A stretch of 64,000 nucleotides of DNA, taken from contig NZ_JAKRNJ010000008.1 in the NCBI RefSeq assembly GCF_022346925.1, positions 1 to 64,000 of the forward strand, in the 5' to 3' direction. Of the stretch, positions 17,295 through 24,877 are shown in pieces (the first letter of the stretch is position 1; each line of letters opens with the position of its first letter). The stretch is from Microvirga sp. ACRRW. GTDB lineage: Bacteria > Pseudomonadota > Alphaproteobacteria > Rhizobiales > Beijerinckiaceae. A program made the translations under genes and the position numbers. Below the pieces are notes generated by a model. That model worked only from the letters and a program-made list of their open reading frames with translations, made no database searches and was not told where the DNA came from.

Positions 17295-17768
17295 ATGGCC
17301 CGAACAACCATTTCCGGGAGCAGGCCTGCGGTGACGACGCTCAAGGAATTCGAGGACGCCCTCCGCGAGCAGGGCATGCAGATGGCCCTCGCGATCCTGC
17401 AGAAGCTACGCGAAAGGGACAAGGACAAGCGCTCCGTGGCGCCTGCGCGCCGCATTACGGGACGCAAGATGACGCCCGAACTCGCCCGGCACATTCTCGA
17501 TCTGCACGCGACGACGGACATGACCCAGCAGGAAATCGCCTTCGAGCTTGGGGTCAATCAGGGGCGCGTCAACGAAGTCATCAAGCGCGGAAAATGGTTG
17601 GATGACGACCCTAATTCGCCTGAGGCGATAGCGCGAGACAAGGCCAAGGCGCGCATGAAAACCACAGCTAACCGCAAGCCCTCCGTCCGGAGGAGAGATA
17701 CTTCTTCGCAGAAACGCCGGCCTCACACGTCAAGCAATCAGGCGCAGCTGAGCCTCGGGGATCTATAG
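17295..17768 (+). CDS. Helix-turn-helix protein, unknown regulator
   Basis: A 157-residue basic protein. Residues about 75-98 (T-Q-Q-E-I-A-F-E-L-G-V-N-Q-G-R-V-N-E-V-I-K-R-G-K) form a clear helix-turn-helix resembling homeodomain-like or resolvase-type HTHs. The N-terminal part is helical (K-E-F-E-D-A-L-R-E-Q-G) and the C-terminal 50 residues are Lys/Arg/Ser-rich and probably disordered, ending in Q-L-S-L-G-D-L. It could bind DNA as a regulator; no ligand domain is seen. A TTG codon precedes the ATG directly. It may be co-transcribed with the pentapeptide gene 54 bp upstream. Confidence 0.7.
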   Translation: MARTTISGSRPAVTTLKEFEDALREQGMQMALAILQKLRERDKDKRSVAPARRITGRKMTPELARHILDLHATTDMTQQEIAFELGVNQGRVNEVIKRGKWLDDDPNSPEAIARDKAKARMKTTANRKPSVRRRDTSSQKRRPHTSSNQAQLSLGDL

Positions 17769-17802
17769 GCGCGGCAGAAGGTGGGGGCCATCTCATCAGG
17801 CC

Positions 17803-17870
17803 AGAAAAAACCCTGCCCAGGAGGGCAGGGTGGATAGTTGTCTCCTCGCCTTCGGTTGGTACCCGAAAAC
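17803..17870 (-). ncRNA. Candidate minus-strand small RNA ending in a strong terminator
   Basis: Read leftward, a perfect 9-bp hairpin (arms ACCCTGCCC, loop UCCU, 17810-17831) is followed by six T residues (17809-17804), a textbook terminator. No minus-strand gene lies upstream of it for over 1.5 kb, and on the plus strand the hairpin has no T-run, so it does not suit the HTH gene. A TTGACT at about 17901-17906 (minus strand) could be a -35. This suggests a transcript of roughly 70 nt. Its terminator loop and flanks contain CCUCCU, complementary to Shine-Dalgarno sequences. Existence is inferred. Confidence 0.35.
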
Positions 17871-17923
17871 AGGGTCATTACGGCATGTAAAAAAGGTAAA
17901 GTCAAATTAATCTATTGCAAAAA

Positions 17924-17952
17924 GTTTCATTATTTGAATATATGCTTATAAT
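17924..17952 (+). promoter_or_regulatory. Promoter of the Omp25-like gene
   Basis: A perfect -10 TATAAT at 17947-17952 with GTTTCA 17 bp upstream (17924-17929) in an AT-rich block. It predicts transcription from about 17959 and a 5' leader of about 136 nt. Confidence 0.6.
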
Positions 17953-17964
17953 CGCTTGAATATA

Positions 17965-17984
17965 CAAAAGTAGTAATACTTTTG
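17965..17984 (+). promoter_or_regulatory. Hairpin at the 5' end of the omp leader
   Basis: Perfect 8-bp arms (CAAAAGTA and TACTTTTG) with loop GTAA. It would sit a few nucleotides from the predicted mRNA 5' end, where such stems commonly protect outer-membrane-protein mRNAs from decay; a protein operator is the alternative. Confidence 0.4.
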
Positions 17985-18094
17985 GTACTTGGCAATGTGG
18001 CTGCTTAAAGGTGCGTGTTGCTCGTTTGCAATAGCTTTTTCTTGTCGAAAGAGCGAAGTTTCAACCGTGGATCTCACAATCAGGGGTTACGGTT

Positions 18095-18862
18095 ATGAGA
18101 AAGTCTGTATTGAGTCTTCTTGCGGGAGCTGCAGGAGTTACGTTGCTTGCAGCCAACGCTTCAGCCGCGGACCTTCCGCGTGCTGCTCCTCCTCCGATCG
18201 TTGCGGCTCCTCCCATCTTCACCTGGACCGGGTTCTATGCCGGTGTGAACGCAGGCTGGGGCTGGCGGGACGACAATAGTGAAAGCGTTATCCTCGGCGG
18301 CGCTGTTCCCGGCACGTTGTTCTTCGACAACAACAACGACGGAGGTTTCGTCGGCGGCGGCCAGATCGGTTACAACTACCAGATGGGGTCGTTCGTCATC
18401 GGCGTTGAAACCGACATCCAATGGGCCGACACCGACCAGAACGTCAATGTCCGGTTTGTGCCTGCTGCGCTTCCTGGCACCTTCGTGCCCGGCGAGTTCA
18501 ATAACGACTTGTCGGACTGGTTTGGTACGGTTCGCGTCCGTGCCGGTGTTGCGTTCGATCGCGTGCTTATCTACGCCACCGGTGGTCTTGCGTATTCGGA
18601 CGACAATACCGGTTGGGCTCTCGGCGGTGGTGTTGAGTGGGCGTTGCCTGTGAACATGTTCGGGTCTTCAGCGGTCACCTTCGGCCTTGAAGGTCTGTGG
18701 CTCAGCTTCGACGAAGACAACAACAACGGCGACGGTTTCGTCGGGACGTTTACCCCTGTCGCAGGGGGCCCAGTCGGCGTCTTCGCCCCTGATCTGGGTA
18801 ATAATGACAACGACTTCTTTGTCGCGCGTGCCAAGTTGAACTTCAAGTTCGGTACTTACTAA
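18095..18862 (+). CDS. Omp25/Omp31-type outer-membrane beta-barrel protein
   Basis: A 255-residue protein with a signal peptide (1-24, cleavage after A-S-A) and a mature start A-D-L-P-R-A-A-P-P-P, then F-T-W-T-G-F-Y-A-G-V-N-A-G-W-G-W, the hallmark opening strand of rhizobial Omp25/Omp31 proteins. Alternating-residue strands continue to a C-terminal A-R-A-K-L-N-F-K-F-G-T-Y, with a final aromatic residue as expected for BAM recognition. It is an abundant surface protein in related bacteria, with structural or adhesion roles. Ribosome site GGGG lies upstream of the ATG. Its leader is long and structured, and a strong terminator follows. Confidence 0.9.
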   Translation: MRKSVLSLLAGAAGVTLLAANASAADLPRAAPPPIVAAPPIFTWTGFYAGVNAGWGWRDDNSESVILGGAVPGTLFFDNNNDGGFVGGGQIGYNYQMGSFVIGVETDIQWADTDQNVNVRFVPAALPGTFVPGEFNNDLSDWFGTVRVRAGVAFDRVLIYATGGLAYSDDNTGWALGGGVEWALPVNMFGSSAVTFGLEGLWLSFDEDNNNGDGFVGTFTPVAGGPVGVFAPDLGNNDNDFFVARAKLNFKFGTY

Positions 18863-18888
18863 GCGTTGCGTCCTCCCTGTTGGACTTG

Positions 18889-18915
18889 GGCCCGGGAGAA
18901 ATCCCGGGCCTTTTT
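18889..18915 (+). terminator. Intrinsic terminator of the omp gene
   Basis: Arms GGCCCGGGA and TCCCGGGCC, tetraloop GAAA, then five T residues. Confidence 0.92.
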
Positions 18916-18947
18916 GCATGCTCAGCTAAAGCAGAGATTTAGAGGTT

Positions 18948-19027
18948 GGCCGCGACCGGCTCGTTCGTGCGAACCTGATCGCGGCCTCGGCCCGGGTTTG
19001 CCCCCACGGGAGGTTTAGACCTAAACC
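18948..19027. repeat. Two inverted repeats in the intergenic region after omp
   Basis: GGCCGCGA (18948-18955) pairs with TCGCGGCC (18979-18986) around a 23-nt loop that itself contains GTTCG-TG-CGAAC. A separate operator-like palindrome, GGTTTAG-AC-CTAAACC, is at 19012-19027. No gene starts nearby on either strand, so the role of these elements is unclear; the second could control the small RNA transcript starting near 19118. Confidence 0.5.
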
Positions 19028-19086
19028 GTTCAAACGTGACCTGAATAGGGCACAGCTTGAGGTTCAAAGATTTTTCAAAAAAGCTC

Positions 19087-19111
19087 GGAACCTATTCGTT
19101 TAACGAGCGTT
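19087..19111 (+). promoter_or_regulatory. EcfG (sigma-ECF15) general stress promoter
   Basis: GGAAC at 19087-19091 and CGTT at 19108-19111 are separated by exactly 16 bp, which is the published consensus for EcfG-dependent promoters of the alphaproteobacterial general stress response. No protein gene follows in the plus direction, only the terminated segment ending at 19186. Confidence 0.6.
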
Positions 19112-19117
19112 TATAGG

Positions 19118-19186
19118 CATCTCCGGTCCTTTTTGCCCCTACGGCCGGACACCTCAGAGCACCCTTCGGGTGCTCTTTTTCTTTTC
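19118..19186 (+). ncRNA. Candidate general-stress small RNA
   Basis: About 70 nt between the EcfG-type promoter and a strong intrinsic terminator. Predicted structure: stem TCCGGTC (19122-19128) with GGCCGGA (19143-19149) around a U- and C-rich loop, then terminator stem AGAGCACCC/GGGTGCTCT (19156-19176) followed by TTTTTCTTTT. No open reading frame of note is inside. The arrangement promoter, two hairpins, U-tail is that of a trans-acting sRNA. Its transcription is inferred from sequence only. Confidence 0.5.
19156..19186 (+). terminator. Intrinsic terminator of the candidate sRNA
   Basis: Perfect 9-bp arms AGAGCACCC/GGGTGCTCT, 3-nt loop, then a run TTTTTCTTTT. Confidence 0.9.
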
Positions 19187-19203
19187 CGCTATCCTTCGAA
19201 CCC

Positions 19204-19227
19204 CTTGGATTTCCAATAAAATCCAAG
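19204..19227 (-). terminator. Possible 3' hairpin of the HAAT transporter operon
   Basis: Arms CTTGGATTT and AAATCCAAG with a 6-nt loop, 17 bp beyond the last gene of the leftward operon. No T-run follows on the minus strand, so this may be an RNA 3'-end stem rather than an intrinsic terminator. Confidence 0.35.
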
Positions 19228-19243
19228 CTGGCCCGTTTCCTGA

Positions 19244-20494
19244 TCAACTATAGCTGCGCTCATCCGCAATGACTTTGCCGTCATTAGGCAAGGTTCCCGG
19301 TGCGACGATCGAGACGGTGCCTTTGAGCTTCGTGACGGCCAGAAGCGTGGCCGCGACGGCGCCGGCAAGATCGCCCGATACTTGCGCGCATTCGGCGAGA
19401 AGCGTCATAGCATCGGCCTCGTTGTCCCGCTCGACGCGCAGGCGAAGGCGCCCCAGCTCCGGATGGCGGCGGCCGATTTCCGCCACCTGTTCCGGGCGCA
19501 CGAACATGCCTTTCACCTTGGTGGATTGGTCGGCCCGGCCCATCCAGCCCTTGATGCGCATGTTGGTGCGGCCGCAGGGGCTCAACCCGGGCATCGCGGC
19601 TGTGAGATCGCCGAGAGCGAGGCGGATGAAGGGGTGGCGCGGGTCCAGAGTGGTGACCACGATCTCGCCGACCTCGCCCTCCGCAACCGGATCGCCCGTA
19701 CCGGGACGCACGATTTCCACGATGATCTCTTCATTGACCACGAGCCCCTCGCGCGCCGAGGTCTCGTAAGCGATGAAGCCGAGATCGGCGGTGGCATAGG
19801 CTTGGTACGCATCGATGCCTTTGGTCGTGAATTCTTCCTGCAGGGATTTCGGAAAGGCCGCACCCGAAACGAGCGCACGCTTGATGGAAGATATATCGCG
19901 CCCGGCTGCCGCCGCGCCGTCGAGCAGAATCTTCAGGAAATCCGGCGTGCCGCAATAGGCTCTCGGGCGATAGGCTTCGATCAGTTCGAATTGCTGCTCG
20001 GTATTGCCGGGCCCTGCAGGAATGACGGCACAGCCCAGGGCGCGCGCACCGGAATCCATGATGAAGCCGCCCGGCGTCAAGTGGTAGCTGAAGGTGTTGA
20101 GGACAACATCTCCCTGTCGAAAGCCCGCGGCGAAGAGGCCGCGCGCCGCGCGCCATGGATCGCTCTCGGCCGGTTCCGCCTCGAAAATAGGTCCTGGCGA
20201 CGTGAAGAGACGTCCGAACGAGCCCGGGGCGTTGCTGACGAAGCCGCCGAAGGGCAGGGCGCTTTTCTGCAGTGTCGAGAGTTCGCTCTTGCGCAGCACG
20301 GGAAGGGCGGCCAGCGCTTCACGGCTGGTGATGCTCGCCGGATCGAAGCCCCTCAACCGCTCCGCATAGGCCGGAGCGGCTGAGGCGCGTCTCAGGATCT
20401 CGGGCAGCCGGATGAAGAGATCGCGTTCGCGATCTGACGGCGCACGGGTTTCAAGAGCATCGAATGTATCGGTCAAGGCAGTCTCGTCTCTCAA
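19244..20494 (-). CDS. Phenylacetate-CoA ligase-like adenylate-forming enzyme (PaaK family)
   Basis: A 416-residue enzyme of the short PaaK-type branch of the AMP-binding superfamily. Seen are the N-terminal L-R-x-x-x-A-A-P-A-Y-A-E-R-L motif, a T-S-P-G-P glycine-poor P-loop region (about 112-116, weaker than the usual S-S-G-T-T-G), Y-A-T-A-D-L-G-F (about 238-245, where the adenine site Y-G-x-x-E is expected) and a C-terminal K-G-W-M-G-R-A-D-Q-S-T-K-V-K-G-M-F-V. It would activate an aryl or acyl carboxylate to its CoA thioester. It is the last gene of a seven-gene transporter operon, 7 bp after the LivF-type ATPase gene, so the imported compound is a likely substrate. Confidence 0.8.
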   Translation of the reverse strand: MRDETALTDTFDALETRAPSDRERDLFIRLPEILRRASAAPAYAERLRGFDPASITSREALAALPVLRKSELSTLQKSALPFGGFVSNAPGSFGRLFTSPGPIFEAEPAESDPWRAARGLFAAGFRQGDVVLNTFSYHLTPGGFIMDSGARALGCAVIPAGPGNTEQQFELIEAYRPRAYCGTPDFLKILLDGAAAAGRDISSIKRALVSGAAFPKSLQEEFTTKGIDAYQAYATADLGFIAYETSAREGLVVNEEIIVEIVRPGTGDPVAEGEVGEIVVTTLDPRHPFIRLALGDLTAAMPGLSPCGRTNMRIKGWMGRADQSTKVKGMFVRPEQVAEIGRRHPELGRLRLRVERDNEADAMTLLAECAQVSGDLAGAVAATLLAVTKLKGTVSIVAPGTLPNDGKVIADERSYS

Positions 20495-20501
20495 TGATCA
20501 A

Positions 20502-21338
20502 TCAAGCCAGCCAGCGCTTGCGGCGCTTGTAGCTTTTCACGGCACGGAACGACTTGCGGTCACCTTCCGAGACGCCGAGGTAGAATTCCTTCACGTCTTC
20601 GTTCTCGCGCAGCGCCTGTGCGGGGCCGTCCATCACCACGCGACCGGTTTCGAGAATGTAGCCGTAGGTGGCGTATTTGAGCGCCATGTTGGTGTTCTGC
20701 TCCGCGAGCAGGAAGGACACGCCCTCGGATGAATTGAGAATGCGCACGATCTCGAAGATCTCTTCCACGATCTGCGGTGCCAGGCCCATGGACGGCTCGT
20801 CGAGGAGGATCATGGAAGGTTTCGACATCATGGCGCGCCCGATGGCGCACATCTGCTGCTCGCCGCCGGAGGTATAGCCCGCCATGGAGGTGCGCCGCTG
20901 CTTCAGTCGCGGGAAATATTCGTAGATCGCCTCCAGATCGTGCTTGATAGCGGCGTTGCCGTCCTTGCGCGTGAAGGCGCCGGTGAGCAGGTTCTCTTCG
21001 ATGGTGAGGTGGCCGAAGCAATGGCGGCCTTCCAACACCTGGATGCAGCCGCGTCTCACCAGTTCGTTGGGAGACAGCTTGTCGACACGCTCGCCGTTGA
21101 ATTCGATGGAGCCCTTCGTCACTTCGCCGCGCTCCGCATGGAGCAGGTTGGAGACGGCCTTCAGGGTCGTCGTCTTGCCCGCGCCGTTCGCGCCGAGAAG
21201 CGCCACGATGCCGCCCTTCGGTACGGTGAGCGACACGCCCTTCAACACGAGGATCACGTGGTCATAAACCACCTCGATATTGTTGACGGTCAGAACGGTT
21301 TCAGCGGATGCGGGCTGCATCTGGACGGCGCTGCTCAT
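20502..21338 (-). CDS. livF: HAAT-family ABC transporter ATPase (LivF-type)
   Basis: A 278-residue ATPase with Walker A G-A-N-G-A-G-K-T-T at 49-57, an ABC signature T-S-G-G-E-Q-Q-M where the usual leading Leu is Thr, Walker B S-M-I-L-L-D-E-P, and the LivF hallmark L-L-A-E-Q-N-T-N-M-A-L in place of a switch His. It is one of two ATPases of the uptake system encoded from 27.7 to 19.2 kb on the minus strand. The C-terminus is long and basic (Y-K-R-R-K-R-W-L-A). A strong hairpin separates it from the binding-protein gene upstream. Confidence 0.9.
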   Translation of the reverse strand: MSSAVQMQPASAETVLTVNNIEVVYDHVILVLKGVSLTVPKGGIVALLGANGAGKTTTLKAVSNLLHAERGEVTKGSIEFNGERVDKLSPNELVRRGCIQVLEGRHCFGHLTIEENLLTGAFTRKDGNAAIKHDLEAIYEYFPRLKQRRTSMAGYTSGGEQQMCAIGRAMMSKPSMILLDEPSMGLAPQIVEEIFEIVRILNSSEGVSFLLAEQNTNMALKYATYGYILETGRVVMDGPAQALRENEDVKEFYLGVSEGDRKSFRAVKSYKRRKRWLA

Positions 21339-21373
21339 GAACGATCCCTTCGGGCTATCCCCTTAAGAAAGGA

Positions 21374-21399
21374 AGCATGCGGGATTTCTCCCGCATGCT
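21374..21399 (-). terminator. Intercistronic hairpin after the HAAT binding-protein gene
   Basis: Perfect 11-bp arms (AGCATGCGGGA) with loop of 4 nt; read leftward it is followed by TCCTTTCTT. It lies between the binding-protein and LivF-type genes and probably works as an attenuator or stabilising 3' end, as at fbpA/fbpB. Confidence 0.7.
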
Positions 21400-21415
21400 G
21401 TCTGTCAAAGCGCTC

Positions 21416-22738
21416 TCAGCTCGCCTTGTCGCAGGCTTCCGAGCGCTTGGGCCAGCCGGCGTTCTTCTCGGCATAGTCCTTCGCAGCGGCATCGAGCTGC
21501 GTCTTCACGCGGTCGGTCATCGGCTCGATCGGGTTCGAGATCTTCACCCACTTCGTGCCGTCCCATTCCTGCATGAAGGCGGCGCGGTGGCCGTTGTGAT
21601 CGTTGCAGGAAAGCACGAGCTGGTCGGTGAAGCCTTCGAGCCCGAGCTCCTTCAGGCGGGCCGCATCGAGCTTGATGTTCTCGAGGCCGCGGCGCACGTC
21701 CTCACCGGTCACGGCCTTCTTACCCGTGATCTTCTGCGCCTGGGCGATACCCTCGGCGATCAGCAGCGAGTTGTAGACGCCACGGTTGTAGAGAACCTCA
21801 CCCACCTTGTCCTTGGCGGCCTTGGAGAGGCCCTTATCCACTACGTGCTTCTGGATGTCCTGGATCGCGGGGAAGTTCGCACCCACCGCGTGCCAGTTGA
21901 GTGTCTTGAAGCCCTTGGCGCCTGCGCCGCCGGAGCGCGCGTCATCCTCGCTCGGCCACCACACGGAATAGAACTTGTCCATGGGATAGCCGGAGCGCAC
22001 CGCTTCCTTCACGGCCGCGCCGTTCATGGTGCCCCAGCCCCACATGATCATGTAGTCGGGCTTGTCGCGCCGGGCCGAAAGCCATTGCGAGGACTGGTTC
22101 TGCATGTCCTGCGCTGCGACGGGATAGAGCGCCACCTCGAAGCCGATATCCTTCGCCATTTCCTGCAGCAGCGGGATCGGTTCCTTGCCGAAGGCGGCGT
22201 CGAGGTGGATGAAGCCGATCTTCTTGCCCTTCAGCTTATCGAGGCCGCCTTCCTTCTCGCCGATGTACTTGATGATCATCGACATGCCGTCCCAATAGGT
22301 GGCCGGCGGGTTGAACACCCAGGGGAAGACGTCGCCGCGCGCCGAGGCGGAGAGGCCGTAGGCCATGGAGAGGACCGGGATCTTGTCGACGGAGGCGCGC
22401 GGGATCAGCGGCAGGGTGATGCCGGTCGACCACGGATTGACCACGACCGGGCTCTTGCCCTTCACCGCCTCATAGCATTCGACGCCTTTCTTGGTGTCGT
22501 AGCCGGTCTCGCATTCCTCGATGACGAGCTTGACGCCGCCGATGCCGCCGTCGCGCTCGTTCAGCATGCGCAGATAATCATGCATGCCGTCGGCGATGAA
22601 GGTGCCGGAGCCCGCGAAGGGGCCGGTGCGGTAGGTGAAGAGGGGGACGTAGATCGAATCCTGCGCGAAGGCAGGCAGCGCGGTGCCAGTGAGAAGGGTC
22701 GCGGCGACCAGTTTCAGGCTCAGCTTGCGAAACGACAT
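21416..22738 (-). CDS. HAAT-family ABC transporter substrate-binding protein
   Basis: A 440-residue secreted protein. The signal peptide is about 1-24 (M-S-F-R-K-L-S-L-K-L-V-A-A-T-L-L-T-G-T-A-L-P-A-F-A). The mature chain starts Q-D-S-I-Y-V-P-L-F-T-Y-R-T-G-P-F-A-G-S-G, a Peripla_BP_6 fold. Its length (about 415 mature residues) exceeds that of classical LivJ/LivK (about 345) and fits the subgroup found with aromatic- or acyl-CoA-ligase operons. ATG 22738 has GGGAGG 9 bp upstream. The ligand is unknown but should be the compound activated by the two ligases of the operon. Confidence 0.88.
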   Translation of the reverse strand: MSFRKLSLKLVAATLLTGTALPAFAQDSIYVPLFTYRTGPFAGSGTFIADGMHDYLRMLNERDGGIGGVKLVIEECETGYDTKKGVECYEAVKGKSPVVVNPWSTGITLPLIPRASVDKIPVLSMAYGLSASARGDVFPWVFNPPATYWDGMSMIIKYIGEKEGGLDKLKGKKIGFIHLDAAFGKEPIPLLQEMAKDIGFEVALYPVAAQDMQNQSSQWLSARRDKPDYMIMWGWGTMNGAAVKEAVRSGYPMDKFYSVWWPSEDDARSGGAGAKGFKTLNWHAVGANFPAIQDIQKHVVDKGLSKAAKDKVGEVLYNRGVYNSLLIAEGIAQAQKITGKKAVTGEDVRRGLENIKLDAARLKELGLEGFTDQLVLSCNDHNGHRAAFMQEWDGTKWVKISNPIEPMTDRVKTQLDAAAKDYAEKNAGWPKRSEACDKAS

Positions 22739-22812
22739 TGTGCGTTTCCTCCCGTTGTTGTCCGGCATGGAGCCGGTTCTTTGAACTTCCCGTCTCCTTT
22801 TCACGCCAGCCG

Positions 22813-23898
22813 TCAGTAGGGGAACGGCCAGACGAGGAGCTTCTGCTTGCCGATCTGCCAGAGCCGCGCGAGGCCGTGCGGTTCCACGATCAGGAAAAAG
22901 ATGATGAGCGCGCCCACGATCATGAAGCGCAGGTGCTCGATGGTGTCGGCGCCCACCGAAATTCCGAAGGGCGAGAGCATGGCTGGCAGAACGATGCCCA
23001 GCACGATCGGCAGGATGAAGATGAGCGCCGCGCCGAAGAACGAGCCGATGAGGCTGCCCAATCCGCCGATGATCACCATGAAGAGGATGAAGAAGGACTG
23101 GTTGATATTGAACACATCGTATTCCGCGCCGCCGTACCAGAAGAAGACCATGAGCGCGCCTGCGACGCCGCAATAATAGGACGAGACGGCAAAGGCGAGG
23201 AGCTTGGTCTGGAGCGGACGGATGCCCATGAGTTCGGCAGCCAAGTCCATGTCACGAATGGCGATCCACATGCGCCCGATGCGGCCATGGACGAGGTTGG
23301 AGGCGAGCCAGGTCAACACGATGACGATGGTGAGCACCAGAAGATAGCGCGTCTGTGGCGTGGCGTTCGGCCCCATGATCGGAATACCGAAGAGAGTGCG
23401 CAACGGCGCATCGAGCGCGCCGGAGACGTTGTAGTTCACGAGCCACGGGATGCGGATGAAGCACCATTGCAGGAAGAACTGCGCCGCAAGCGTGGCCACC
23501 GCGAGGTAGAAGCCCTTGATGCGAAGCGACGGCAGGCCGAACAGCGCGCCGATGGCGGCGGAGAAAAACCCGGAGACGAAGATCCAGACGATCACGTTCA
23601 CGCCCGGAAAGGCCGTCATCAGCTTGTAGCAGGCGTAAGCCCCGACGCCCATGAACGCGCCGGTGCCGAGCGAGAGCAGGCCCGTATAACCGGTGAGGAT
23701 ATTGAGCCCGATGGAGGCGAGAGAGAACACCAGGAAGGGGATCATCACGGCTTGCAGCAGGAAGCTGTTGCCGACGAAGGCCAGCGCATAGGCGGCGAGA
23801 ATGATGAGGGCGATGCCGATCCTGTCCTGACGCAGCGGGAAGATCGCGGAGTCGCTGACGTAGTTCGTCTTGAATTGACCGGCTTCGCGGTAAAGCAC
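22813..23898 (-). CDS. livM: HAAT-family ABC transporter permease (LivM-type)
   Basis: A 361-residue inner-membrane protein with about ten helices. LivM-type markers are G-L-N-I-L-T-G-Y-T-G-L-L-S-L-G-T-G-A-F near residue 65 and the loop with R-D-M-D-L-A-A-E-L-M-G-I at about 220. It forms a heterodimeric channel with the LivH-type protein. It lies 12 bp after that gene and 74 bp before the binding-protein gene. Confidence 0.9.
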   Translation of the reverse strand: MLYREAGQFKTNYVSDSAIFPLRQDRIGIALIILAAYALAFVGNSFLLQAVMIPFLVFSLASIGLNILTGYTGLLSLGTGAFMGVGAYACYKLMTAFPGVNVIVWIFVSGFFSAAIGALFGLPSLRIKGFYLAVATLAAQFFLQWCFIRIPWLVNYNVSGALDAPLRTLFGIPIMGPNATPQTRYLLVLTIVIVLTWLASNLVHGRIGRMWIAIRDMDLAAELMGIRPLQTKLLAFAVSSYYCGVAGALMVFFWYGGAEYDVFNINQSFFILFMVIIGGLGSLIGSFFGAALIFILPIVLGIVLPAMLSPFGISVGADTIEHLRFMIVGALIIFFLIVEPHGLARLWQIGKQKLLVWPFPY

Positions 23899-23910
23899 GT
23901 CAGAACTCCC

Positions 23911-24867
23911 TTAAATCCGTTCGATGATCTTCTCGCCGAACAGACCTTGCGGCCTGTAGAGCAGGAAGAGGAGGGCGATCACATAGGCAAGCCAGGTCTC
24001 CACACCGCCGCCGACGAGCGGGCCCCAGTAGAACTCGCCGAGCTTCTCGCCCACGCCGATGATGAGGCCGCCGATGATCGCGCCCGGAATGGAGGTGAAG
24101 CCGCCGAGGATGAGAACGGGCAGGGCTTTGAGCGCGATGATCTGGAGAGAAAACGACACGCCCGAACGCGCGCCCCACATGATGCCGGCGACCAAAGCTA
24201 CAAGGCCCGCGGCGAACCACACGATCACCCAGATCTGGTTGAGTGAAATGCCGACGGAAAGCGCCGCCTTGTGGCTGTCCGCCACGGCGCGTAAGGCGCG
24301 TCCGATGCGGGTCTTGGAGAAGAACACCGCGAGCAGGGCGATCATGATCGAGGCGATGATGGCGGCGGCGATGTCGAGATGCTGCAGGCGGATGGAGCCG
24401 CCGAGCGCCTCGATCTCCGTGGTGCCTTGCGGCAGGAGGAGTGCCTCCGTGATCATCTCGCGCGGGCTGCCGCCGAAGATGAGTTCGCCGAAGCCGATGA
24501 GAAGATAGGTGAGGCCGAAGGTGGCCATGAAGAGGATGATGTCGGGCTGGTTCACGAGCGGGCGCAGCACCACGCGCTCCACCACGACGGCGAGGACGAG
24601 CATCGCAAGGGCCGCGAGGATCAGCGCCAAGAAGGCGGGAACGCCTTTCTCGTAGAGGCCGACCAGGATCAGCGCCGCGAACACGACCATGATGCCTTGC
24701 GCGAAGTTGAACACGCCCGAGGCCTTGAAGATCAGCACGAAGCCGAGCGCGATGAGCGCATAGAGAACGCCGGAGACGAGGCCCTCCCACAGAGTCTGGA
24801 TCAGTAGATCTGGCGCTTCGCCCATGAAGAGGAAGGGTTCGATGAAAACCTTATAAAGAATGTCCAT
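23911..24867 (-). CDS. livH: HAAT-family ABC transporter permease (LivH-type)
   Basis: A 318-residue permease with about eight helices. Typical sequence: G-L-V-S-G-V-L-Y-A-L-I-A-L-G-F-V-L-I-F-K (first helices) and R-A-V-A-D-S-H-K-A-A-L-S-V-G-I (EAA-like loop, about 185-200). ATG 24867 has GAGGGG 7 bp upstream and sits 10 bp after the LivG-type stop; a longer start at 24903 would overlap that gene and is less likely. Confidence 0.9.
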   Translation of the reverse strand: MDILYKVFIEPFLFMGEAPDLLIQTLWEGLVSGVLYALIALGFVLIFKASGVFNFAQGIMVVFAALILVGLYEKGVPAFLALILAALAMLVLAVVVERVVLRPLVNQPDIILFMATFGLTYLLIGFGELIFGGSPREMITEALLLPQGTTEIEALGGSIRLQHLDIAAAIIASIMIALLAVFFSKTRIGRALRAVADSHKAALSVGISLNQIWVIVWFAAGLVALVAGIMWGARSGVSFSLQIIALKALPVLILGGFTSIPGAIIGGLIIGVGEKLGEFYWGPLVGGGVETWLAYVIALLFLLYRPQGLFGEKIIERI

Positions 24868-24877
24868 CAGCCGCCCC

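Noticed and set aside
22738-24246. Plus-strand frame (502 residues) opposite the LivM- and LivH-type genes
   Set aside because: Antisense to two permeases with clear family motifs; very rich in Glu, Asp, Arg and His, without hydrophobic core pattern.
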